Both the position numbers and the translations under genes were made by a program. The notes under the pieces are model-generated. The model was given only the letters and a program-made list of their open reading frames with translations. It searched no databases and was not told the DNA's origin. DNA of 64,000 nucleotides from Larus michahellis (Eukaryota; Chordata; Aves; Charadriiformes; Laridae): NCBI RefSeq assembly GCF_964199755.1, contig NC_133896.1, positions 185,689,185-185,753,184 of the forward strand, in the 5' to 3' direction. Below are positions 40,425 to 51,200 of this stretch, piece after piece; the first letter of the stretch is position 1, and every line of letters starts with the position of its first letter.

Positions 40425-41036
40425 AGCTCTCTTCAAAAATCACCTAGGTCTCCTTGATTCCCTTCTCCTTCATGGCAGCTTCCCAAAGAGTTCCCAAGGA
40501 ACATCCTGAATAAGGTGAAACATCCAGTTGTAAAGTCCAGAATCCAAAATTTACTGCTTACCTTTTCATTTCACCTCCAGGTCCTTAACTTAATCATCAC
40601 AGAGACACTGCAACCCAAGCTGCCCTCTAAGACCACCACCAGGTCTTCCCTATTTATAAGTAGAGCACTACCCTTGGTCATCCCTGCTAGCACTTGCATT
40701 AGGAGATTGTTACCAGAGTAGCCTAAGAACCTCCTGGACTTCTTACCTAATGCTGTTTAGCTCATTGAAATCCCACATAAGGACAAGCATCTCTGAGTGT
40801 GACACCTTTGCTAGGTGAGATGAGCGAGAAAGTTTCATTCACTACACCCTTTTGGGTCTTATCTCCACATCCCCAGTGCTCCTTCCCCCTCTGATCTTGA
40901 AAGAGATGCTCTCAACAGACAGGACTCTAGATTCATGCTTGAATTCTTCATAAAGGAGATCTTTAACACAGAGTATCACTCTCCCTTCCCCCTGTTCTTC
41001 CCAAGTAACCTGCATCCACCTGTAGGTGTGTTCCAA
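40425..41036 (-). mobile_element. Ancient CR1 LINE, 5' part (endonuclease region)
   Basis: The minus strand of this stretch encodes recognisable CR1 apurinic-type endonuclease segments. GEGRVILCVKDLLYEEFKHE and then RVLSVESISFKIRGGRSTGD (40842-41036) match the GGGVALYVRE...VESLWVRIKG segment. EDLVVVLEGSLGCS (around 40610-40650) matches the KEGLVG...GSLGCSDHE segment, where the usual DH pair is lost. Order and strand fit one element with 38177-40115, split by the nested CR1. No functional frame remains. Confidence 0.8.
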
Positions 41037-44000
41037 CTGATAGCTGCTGTCCTATCAAACCTCTGTGATCTTTACCACAGCATAGCCAAACTCAAGGTTC
41101 TGGATTTCAGATGGTTTTATGCCATGGTAGGATTCTTATTTTTAATTATGAGCAATAAAGAGGAGAGATTATTCCATATCAGTTTAGTGCACATCAATAG
41201 GGAGAACATTCAATGAATTTGACTTCTCTTTAGATTGACTTGGAGTTATTTAAAGTGCAGAACTGTGGATTTGGTTGATTGGTTGGTTGGTTGGTTTTTT
41301 TTTTGTAAAACTTGTTATTTTACTCCTTTATTGCGAAATATATTACGAAAAAAAAAAGATACTGTCAACTCTTTTTCTAAGAGTATGCATGATTTACATA
41401 CATGCTTTGGACATACATGGGTGAAAGCACGCAAGGTCAAAAGTGGGTTTTTGCTTTATAGTACCAGTAAAACTGTTTTAGTGACAGATAGTGTGCTTGG
41501 CAGCCAAAAGCTAAGACTTATGGACTTGCCCTAAAACTATTTCTGAGATTAAAATCACCTGATCCCAAGTGTTTGGCTACATGATTGCACATTATAAGAA
41601 CACATGGTTAATGGGAGACAAAATTTTACATTGTTATAAACTACTGTTATTCTCCATCCATTACCAGAGTTCCTAGAAATACATTTCATGCCCAAATACA
41701 AGGAAATTTTTTATGTACCAATTATGTCCGACACAAGCCAGCGTGTGCATTGCAGCAACTCTAGAAAAATCTGTGCCTGCTTTGTAATATGCTGTAAATA
41801 ATTGTCATTCATGTAGTAACTGCACAAATATTAGTTATAATGGAACTACCTGCATGGACAGAATCAGTAATTTTTCCTATTAGCATATAATTCTGTATTC
41901 AACTATTTGAATTTTTTAAAAAAATAAAAATAAACACAACAATAGTAGAAGTACAATTACGCCATTCCTGGAGAGCTTCAAGTTTTCCCTGAGGATATGA
42001 AGTCTTTCCTTGGATAATATAATAATCCAAACTGAAGTCTAGTCCAAAAATACCCATGAGTAGATATAGTTTGTCTGCAAGAACTGCCATTGAGCTGTTA
42101 ATAATCAATGCCATATTTTTTACCTCCAATCCAAAAAGAAGCTCAAGGCAAGACAAGCTCTCCATTCTTCCCAAACCCAGGATGGCAGTAGAAATGTGGC
42201 TTTGGATGATACCACTTGAAACACCAGTTTCAGTTTCTGCTACTTCTGGCAGCCAAGCAATTGCTGTTCAGAGCCATGGAATACCACAGGTGACAGAACA
42301 ATTGGGAATGGTCCATATAAACTTAGAAAAAAAAATTCAATTTATCATAAGATAAGAAAGGGGAGAATGAGAGCAGAGCTCCTTCCATTAACTCTGAAAA
42401 GGCAGGGAACTTACCAGGTAAAATAATTTAGATTAATATTGATTGGTTTAATGTTGGCTTAGAAGAAAAGGACAGTATCACCTGGTAAACAGTCTGGTTT
42501 ACTTAGTAGATCTCACTATGTTTTCCTTGGAGATGTACCAAGAATTGACTAGGGTGAGCTCCACTTAGTTGATTGGATCTAGCACTACTACATACTGTAG
42601 TAAATTAGTTTTTGTGTACACTGAAAATTCAAGCTATATCTATACTGTGAAACTCTTGTGGTATAGTTTACAAATTTTCAGTGTCTACCATCAAAGAAAT
42701 TACAGTGCCTTAAAGTAAGTAAATCTGTGTTTTATTTGCCTTGGGAATGGCAGGAAGTGAGAATGTAATGTGAGAGAATAATTTACAAATTAAATTGAAT
42801 TAGTGACGTAGAAAAAGACAGAAAGTGTTCTGTTATGTGGAAGTGCTGATTAAAATCCAGTCTTTATCTGGTTAAGATGAGGGCATTCTAAATACTTATC
42901 TAGATTTTACAAGTACTTTTTTAATCTGCAAATATAAGCAGAAAACAATCACAGAGGAATAAATAACGTCTAGATACCATTTTGATATTTATAATTTAAT
43001 GGGCTGTCCAAAATGAGATTACAGATGCACATGAAAATGGTAAACTTTTAATTAGCAAACTGTGTAGTAATATAGAATAAGTCCTTTGTTATAAGTGAAT
43101 ACATCTAGGAAAAAGGATGGGCTTATAATTCAGTTTAGCTGAATCTGTGTATCTCAGTTTTAAATCTTTTACTTTCCTGTGATTATTCTCCGCTCATGTG
43201 TGTGTGTGTTGCTAGACTTTTTAAATTTTAATTTCCACATTCCGTTAAAAGATAGGCACCTATTTCATGATGCCATTTTCCTTACTTGCTTAGAAACCCA
43301 GAAGGGAGCATATTCCCTATTATTATTTAAAACAACTTAAAAACCTTGGGTCCTATAGGGAGTTTCCGGTCACACTCATTCATGTTCTACTGTGAGTGTC
43401 AGATGCTAGCTTTGTTATGCAGCATGAAATAAAAATCAAGCATAATCAAATGGCTTTTATACAGCTTTTTCAGTGCAACACAATTATAAATGATCTTGAA
43501 TATTATACATGGAGAGGTCAATTCATTATCTTAAATCAAGACTACTAGTTACAGTGATACACTACCTATTTATCTAGAATTCTATTAAAACAATATTCTT
43601 TCTGCCAGAAAATTTGACTTTGAAAAATCCATAGTTTAAGCAACTATCAGAATCATATAACAAGACTCACTTGCACCAGGTGGTGTTGACTGATATTTTT
43701 TGTAATGTAATAAAGATGCCAACCCTGACAAAATTTGTTAGTTTGAAAATAGGGCAAAATGCCATTTTATTGCAAAGCTAATGAAAAATATTGCTTACGG
43801 AATGATGAGACCCATCAAGTAGATTTATAGCGTACAGAGTTTGTATGATCTCAAATATTTCAAAAAGATTGGAAGTCTTATGCAATAGGCCATGTGACTA
43901 TTGTCTCTGCGGTATAATGAACAGAAGAAAAAGAAGAGGGGTGAGCTCTGACATTCAGACTTGCACGGTAGAGGGCTAGAAGCTTTCTGTGTAGTAAAAA

Positions 44001-45830
44001 CTCTTAAACAGAGCATGCTGCTTCTGGAGCTTATGCAGGCACTGTCATGGCTGGACCACCACCTGGATGTTTTGCAAGCTCCACAATTCAAAGAGATACT
44101 GCTTGGGGGGATTAAAGACTGTGAGTCGGATTCAGTGAATCCAAATCCCAGCAGAAGTTTGGCAGAGGACTGAGTCAGTTCCTGGGATGCCAGCATTAAT
44201 GGCTGAGGGCCAGACACTAATCTCAGATGCACGGCACGTGTCGCCTCTTATCTCGATTAAGCGACGTCTGTGGCTTGCATACACAACGCGTAACAGCAGA
44301 TTTTCTAAGGCATATGCTGCTTCCAGTGCCATACATCTTAGTTTAAAATCTCGTCCAAAAGGTATGACTATTTCTTTTCTTTTTTCTTCAGTTTGATGAA
44401 GAAATAAAAACAACAGAGAAGGAAAGTAAAAATTTGTTAACACCACTCACCCTGGTTTACCCCTCTGGCTTCTTCTTCCTCTCCTATTTCCCTCCTTCCA
44501 AAGGATTCAATCTGTGCCACACCAAAGATGCAAAGAAATTAAAGTAATAATAGAAGCAGCATGGGAAGATTATTTTCCTTCATTCGTTCTTCAGTATATG
44601 TGAGACATGACAGGATTCTATAAACTCACAAGTATTTACTCTTTAAGCTAATTCTGCAGTGTTGTAAAACAACATGCAAACTGCAAGCTAGAGAGAAATA
44701 AGAGAGTCAGCATAGCAAAACTCGATTAGAAAGTTTGATTTGATTATCTGTTCCTTATTTGCATCACACTGCTGTTTCACTCAGAGGTACCTGACTGGAA
44801 TATTTTCACTGCAATCTGAGCGTGGAAACCGAAGCTACCAGCAGAATACCAGGCTGCAGGAAGCACAACGTTTCACGCTGGAACATTCCGGCACACTAAT
44901 TGCTGCTTTGAAAATCATACCCCAAACATTTTCTTGCTTCATTTTGTCTCTTGGTGTCTATGGAAAGTGTCCAGAAATGATGTGGTTGAGCTTGAAGATG
45001 AGAAATGGGAGATTGAGGGGCTGAAAGGTACCGTACGAATGGATTGATGCAGTGTCTTAATGTACTGGCCTTGAACTGTACAAACTTGATGGTGAATTCA
45101 GCCAGATGAAGGAGAGTGAGAATCAATCAGTTTCTGATGGCTCTAAAAGTCACAATAAAAGGGAAGATGGCTGTGTATTTTTTGTCTAAGAGCTACACAG
45201 AAGACCTTTTTGTGCAATAATAATTAAAAAGGCTCAACTAGAGAGGTTAGCTTGAAAAACATGGAGCAAAAACACCTGACCTTTTTGTTCCTAGAAGAAA
45301 GCCCATTAGCTGAATGATTGATTTTGTGCTTAACTTTTTTTCTTTTTTCCTTTTTTCCTCAGCATGTATTTTTCCTCTTGGTCTTCTTCTCTACATTACA
45401 TGGATCACCCCAAAGAATTTTTAGCCATTGGATACTTAGCCCAAACTGGGGAGGGAAAAGTGGAAAGCTAATCAGAAAGTCCTGTCATATTGAATTTCAC
45501 TTTCAATTAACTACTTTTAGCCCTTCACACACAGGTACCAGAAGATATGCTGCTTTTGATTATTTTTTTTTTAAATACGAGGAAGAATCTGTATAGATTA
45601 TGCATCAATTTTTAAAACCTTATCCCTATTTCACTGATGCATGACCACCAAAAATAAATTAAAAATTGCAAGAAAATGACACCCGTCTGCTTCTGAAGTG
45701 TTGTAACAAAGAATGCTCTTTGCTGTCACTGGCCCTGACTGCATAAGCCTCTCTCATGCACACTGGAATCATATATAATGTAGATGAGATTGGTAGAGCC
45801 AGAAATCTTAATTTATTTATTGTATAAGTG
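41037..45830. other. Noncoding stretch with CpG cluster
   Basis: AT-rich. It includes a (TTGG)n tract (41274-41296) and a (TG)n tract (43196-43210). The frame of 135 codons at 43825-44232 (minus) has no domain. The CpG cluster at 44231-44291 is listed separately. Confidence 0.5.
44231..44291. promoter_or_regulatory. Short dense CpG cluster with an E-box
   Basis: Eight CpG dinucleotides occur within about 60 bases, in DNA otherwise nearly free of CpG. The cluster includes a CACGTG E-box (44235-44240) and ACGCGT (44286-44291). There is no coding frame or repeat match. Retained CpGs in an AT-rich desert can mark an unmethylated or conserved regulatory element; that reading is inference. Confidence 0.4.
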
Positions 45831-46016
45831 TAGTGCCAGCCACCTCCTGTTTTCATTTTACCAATCTAATGCCAGCCATTTCCTGTTTTCATTAGACCAT
45901 TGTAATGCTAGACTCCTACTGTTCTCATTAGTGCAGGACTGTGTAATGGCAACCACCTCATGTTTTCATTATAACAAAACTGTATGGTGCCAGCTGCCAC
46001 TTATTTTATTTTACAG
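45831..46016 (+). repeat. Minisatellite, about five diverged ~38-bp units
   Basis: Five head-to-tail units start at about 45831, 45868, 45904, 45945 and 45984 (lengths 37, 36, 41, 39 and 33). The shared core is TGCCAGCCACCTCCTGTTTT followed by CATTA and an ACCAxTGT-like end. Units differ by roughly a quarter of positions. The 99-codon frame across it (45784-46083) merely reflects the repeat and is not a gene. Confidence 0.85.
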
Positions 46017-46274
46017 AAGAGCATTTGTATGTAGTCCATACTCTATCAAAGAGAATATATACAGAGATGTCAAGGACCTTTGAAGTCTAAAGCCCCTAAG
46101 AAAATGTTGGGAAACACCCGTCCTGACTATTTTGCCCCTGAAAGCATGGCAGAGAAATTATACAGAATATACAGAGAGAGGTTAAGGCTGGAGTTAAACT
46201 GTTGTGGAATATGGTTAAATTCTAGCAACTGCATTTCTGATCCATCACCTATCTGGGCTTCCAGAAGAAGACGA

Positions 46275-46390
46275 AAAGGTGGTTGTAGTAGTTCAAGGTC
46301 TGGATTAGACTTCTAGGGAAATCCAAGTTAAATTCTTGGTTCGACTACATATTGCCTGTGCAGACTGCAACCTGAACATTCTCAGTCTTA
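46275..46390 (+). mobile_element. MIR/tRNA-derived SINE-like remnant
   Basis: The stretch resembles the tRNA-derived head of MIR-type SINEs. An A-box-like GTAGTAGTTCAAGG (about 46285-46298) is followed by GGATTAGACTTCTAGGGAAA, then a decayed B-box, then CCTGTGCAGAC...CTCAGTC, which resembles the MIR core. It is matched by eye only and is strongly diverged. Confidence 0.45.
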
Positions 46391-46445
46391 TTACTGCAGC
46401 TGTGACTGGCCTGGAGATAATAAGATTTTTTCTATCCAAAACATT

Positions 46446-46505
46446 GGATTGTTTTGTTTTGTTTTGCTTTGCTTTGGTTTGCTTTGCTTCGCTTTGCTTT
46501 GCTTC
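46446..46505 (+). repeat. Impure (TTTTG/CTTTG)n microsatellite
   Basis: Pentanucleotide array starting GTTTTGTTTTGTTTTG and drifting to GCTTTGCTTTGG and CTTCGCTTTGC variants, about 12 units. Short open frames across it are artefacts. Confidence 0.9.
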
Positions 46506-47663
46506 TGTATTGCCTATGCAATACAAAATTTTTCACTGTTTATCAGCAGTGCTTCAAAAGAAGCTGTGACTCCTTCTCTGGGGTCTTCAAATTCCATTTT
46601 AATGATATTAAATAGTACTAAGAACCGCATGATGACACAAAAATCTTCCATTGAGGGTTCTTAAAAATGTAGCTTCTTTGAAAGCTGGAAGGGTTCTGTT
46701 ACTAAGGTGCAGTTAATCCAAAGGATTATGGCTTAAAAAAGGTTTTGAAGTAGTGACCAGAATAATAATAAAAAAACCATCAACCTCCAATTATAAAAGG
46801 AATAATAGTATAAGATGTTGTGAAGATAATTTTACTACAAACTTTTCTAATTATTTGCTAAACATTTTCATTTACATGCTCAGGTTTCTGCTGATATTGA
46901 ACATTATAGATCTCCAAAAGAAACCCAGTGTCATTGCTCTGTAAAGACCATGTAACTGCTGTGTGGATTTCCTGTAATATCATTGCAAATAAATATCTGG
47001 TTTACGTAAGGTGACTGTGGCCTCAGGTCTATAATGAATGAATGAGCTGTGTTTTAGTCATGAGGCAGAGCCACCACATCTACTGGTACACATACATCTG
47101 CTGTCTCAACTCTGAAGCCTTGGGAGCTTGAAGTGCTTGCTATCAGGACCAGAAAATGCACCACAGTGAAGGCCCTTATTCTGTACCTGACCAAAATTAT
47201 CAGTTCTTCAGAGTGACTTTGGTTTTAATTGTTCATGTGATACCAGCTTGTCATGTTTTATCTGTTGTATGTTTTAATGATTTAGAGCTTCACTGTAGCT
47301 TGTGAGGAGAGGAAAAAAGCTCTATGGACAGGTACCATGAAAATAAAATTTTACTCTTTTTATAAATACTGGTACTTATATTCCTTTCTCTGGAAGAAAA
47401 CAACTCTTCAAAAGTATTTTTGTTCCACTCTTCCAGTCTTGATGGAAAAGTTGTGGTTTCAAGAAAAAAGAAAGTGTTCTTTGTCACTCTCAGATTGCTG
47501 TATTATTAACATCACTGAATAGAATAATTGACAGATGTGTATAAGTTTTGTTAAAATGATTAAAAGCTCTGCAAATCACAACCTGTCAGTGTTCCCTGGG
47601 AAACAAAGACCTTTCCATCTGTTAGGGGACTCTGTAAATGAATGTAATGAGTCACCTTTAAAA

Positions 47664-47675
47664 TGACAGCTGTCA
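47664..47675. promoter_or_regulatory. Perfect palindrome TGACAGCTGTCA (TALE-homeodomain/E-box type)
   Basis: A 12-bp perfect palindrome combines two TGACAG half-sites (MEIS/PKNOX/TGIF type) around a CAGCTG E-box. GTCACC lies just upstream and GTCACCC overlaps the right end. The surrounding 47570-47700 has few homopolymers and looks like conserved noncoding DNA. Binding is inferred only. Confidence 0.4.
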
Positions 47676-48237
47676 CCCATAGGATTTGAGCCTTGAAGGA
47701 AGTGCAAAAGTATAATGAAATACATATAAACCGTCGATCAAAAAATATCCTTAATTTGTTATTATTTTGATCACCTCACTGTGGGCAGGGCATAATACCT
47801 TGTAATTTGTCTGCGATCTCTAGTGTCTGGATTAAGTCCAAGTCAGTGGGAAGATAGTTATGTTTAGTGACGTTACAGTTTGATAAGGCACTATATGCCT
47901 GCATATATCTTTGCGTGTTCTCTGTCACAGTCTTCACAATGAATAAAATTTTACAAGGATAGTGGCATGTGATAGCAGAACACTTGAAAATTACTTCTTC
48001 TGAGCTGTGGAAACCCAATAAAATGGAAACTGAGGGATGGAACTGAGGAGGGGAGATGGGTGCACTTCTGGTCCACCTGGAAAGATGGTACACCTGTATT
48101 CCCTTCCCCTTCAATATTTAAGTTGTCTTAGCAAAGGTAAGTGATTTATCACTCCTTTGCTTGTACCGTTGTTTCCCCTTTCTGATACGTTATCTAAACT
48201 ACGGCAGGTGGAGTCGTAACATTTTCTGTGAAATAAA

Positions 48238-48259
48238 ATGCAAATTCTGCTATGCAAAT
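48238..48259 (+). promoter_or_regulatory. Pair of POU octamers ATGCAAAT, 14 bp apart
   Basis: Two perfect ATGCAAAT octamers lie on the same strand (48238-48245 and 48252-48259). ATTA motifs follow within the next 25 bases. Such an arrangement is typical of neural enhancers bound by POU factors; function is inferred. Confidence 0.45.
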
Positions 48260-51200
48260 GGACCATTAAGAACTGAATTAGATTAAGCAGTGGTGGTAAA
48301 TCAGCAATTATACCGCTTCTGTTTTCGTTTTGTTTTGTTTTTTTTTTCCTTTTTAAAGAGCAAGATTCTAGCACAAATGAAATCCAACAAGTCTGCAACA
48401 CATATTGTAGATGGTAACGCTAGTCACCACTAGAAGAGAAATCCTAGGGCTGCTGATGTGCTTTACTAAATCTAGTGTACATTTTGCCACTGCTTTGATG
48501 CAGTCTTTAAAGCTAAGGATGCTGAGCAAAGTGCTTTGAGTTGGCTGGTAGCACAGTATATTAATTACAGCTCATAATAACTTCCATTTTCACATAATTG
48601 TTGCATAGTTGTGCATGTTATGCCAAATAAAATTCTCTGTCTGGACTGGTGATTGTGATTAATATTTATGCTGCTGTTAAAAATGAGCATGTTTCTACCT
48701 TCATCAATCCTGAAGATTTTCTGGATTATTTATAAAATGAAACAAATACAATAATTAAAGAAATCCCCAAACTGAGCAAATGGGTGGTTCTCCAAATACA
48801 ATTCTAACCGAATTTTATCTGACTACAAAAATGCATTCTATGCTGTCCAACACATGCATTGAACAAGGATTGGTCTTTCTCCAGACCACCCTCCAAGGCT
48901 TGGAAATGTGGACTAGCATTTTCTAGTATGCCTTACAAACACTCAGGATGAAGGAAATAAAGAAAGTGAATGATGAGAGCTGGCATCCACTTACAAGAAG
49001 CTATAGGATTCAAGATTTGGCAGCAGAACCTGGTGGCTCCTCACAGTTGAGTGTTGTCATTGCCCATAGAAGCTTGAATTTCTTCCAGGCAGGAGGTGAT
49101 GTGAACAGCACCTTAGACTAGAGGAATTACTGGTTATCAGCAGAGCTGTCTCAGGTTTACATTCTTGATCTCACAGTAAGCTTGGCAAATCTCCATGAAA
49201 GCTTTCTGAACAAGAGCACTTGATTCAGATGTCCTCCAATTGTTCCCGCTTCTCCTATTTTTGCCGTAATATGGTGATTCCCTGATATTTCACCTCTGCT
49301 TAAGGGATAAGAAGTAGTAGGGACTGGGAGTCCGCCCAAAGAACCATATTCTTGTTCCTCCTCAAGCTTGATTTCTGCCTCCAACCACAATAACTTTTGC
49401 AGTTGCTGTGGTTCTAAATCTTGACAGTCCAGAGAAGTTTATTAATAAGTACTGGAGAATGAATCATTTTAAAAAGGTAATTTCTTTGGAAATTAGAGCA
49501 CTGAATGTATTTACTAGCATTCTGCAGGCTTTACCTGGGTTTCTAGATCTTCCATTCCTCTCTCCTATTTTAGTCCACTGGAACAGGTGTATTTAAAAAA
49601 GAATGGTGGTGTATTTATAGTCATCAACAGCATTACTCAATTGAGTTGTGGAGGAAAAAAATGTCCATGACAAGGTTTTATTTGCCATTTTTCCTGTTTT
49701 GTCTTGGTTTGGTTTGTGTTGTGTTTTTTGTTTTTTTCTTTTGGGTTTTGGAGATTACTTTTTAAAGCCTGTTACTTTTTCAATAAGAAATTGTTCTTTT
49801 CCTTTTAAAGGATTGCTGCGTCTTACCTTGACATGTACAAGAAGATTAAGTCAACTAAACAAAACCACTTTCCATCCACATTGCATCTTTAAATGAGTCA
49901 ACTGAACAGATTTTGCGAAGGTAGCATTGGAGCACTGAGTGACAGGGAGCTTGGTTCACCTACTTATACTGGTGCGTGGAAGTGCAAAAGTTATTATGGA
50001 AGTATAATAACCAACCTCTGGAGTCTCTTACAGAAGAAGATAGCATGAAAGAAGCCCAGGGTATGGACAGTGCTGTTATTCTGGAGCTTTCCGCTACTAC
50101 AGACTTTGAACTGAGGTAAAGCTTCAATGTTTTTAAGAAGCTTATCTTGTGGTCAATGATAAAGGCTTATTAACAGTAGCTAATCTCTATTCCAAATCTC
50201 TTTTAGCACAATGGTACTGTAATGTTATTAAAATAGCTTCACATGTATTCTTTTCTGCTGTATTTACTATATTCACTTGGCATTATACAAATCCTTATTA
50301 AATGGTATAGCAGTGGCTTATATTCATTTTGTTCTCAATTTACACAAGGGAATAGGAAATCGTCCTTATAGCCAATACAGCTTTAAGCATAGAAACTTAA
50401 AGGGTGTTCAGGGTAAATACAATTTCTCATGTGGTCTCAGACAGTCCCTAAACATGTACTCATAATAAAATGCATTAGTTAGTTATCCAGAATATATATA
50501 TCAGGTGATTTTTTTTCTCATTATTTCATTAAAAAAAATCTAAAAAGAAATCATTTTCACTAAAGATGAAGTAGCTATATGTTTAGTTATCAAGGAAACA
50601 TCCTGATTTAGAGCTGACTAGTTTACTGTGATACTCCTCTCAACAGGACATCCCACTGAACTCACGATAGCAAATTAAGTATTTGTTCATAAAAAGATGT
50701 TTTATTTGGAAAATAAAAATATTGGCTTAATATATTTTAGCAACTTTAATATGATGAAATTTTAAACAAAGAATTTTAAGAAATAAATGAACATCTTATC
50801 TACAGATATTATAATTAATATTTTTTAGTTCTGTGTTATGAAGTGTGAAACTTCTTTGAAGACTGGTAAGAAATTTGCTCTAAATTCTCTACATGAGATA
50901 AATTTTCAATGTAAAGTATTTTAAATAGACATATGAAAGGGCGGGAGTGGTAACTACTAAAAGAGGCACTCGCAGAAATCATTATAGCATGTAGCATCAT
51001 AAAAGATGTCAGTTGTAAAAGGGTTAAAAAAATAGATGCATGAAACATTTTCCTAAAGACAGTAATAGCAGAAATAGATAAATATCATTTTCTGGTGGTC
51101 AGACAGATATGGTGTTTCCATTTTAATGCTGATGTCAGCACAGTAATCCATTTTTTATCACTTTCAAATCAAACCACTGAAAAGAGTTCTGCATGTGATT

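Noticed and set aside
43825..44446. Minus-strand frames of 135 and 104 codons
   Set aside because: No recognisable domain, mutually overlapping, and opposite a similarly long plus frame. Probably a by-product of the GC-richer CpG cluster region.
46338..46346. GGTTCGACT as the B-box of a tRNA gene
   Set aside because: No cloverleaf can be formed around it, and alignment with a SINE places the B-box about 12 bases earlier.
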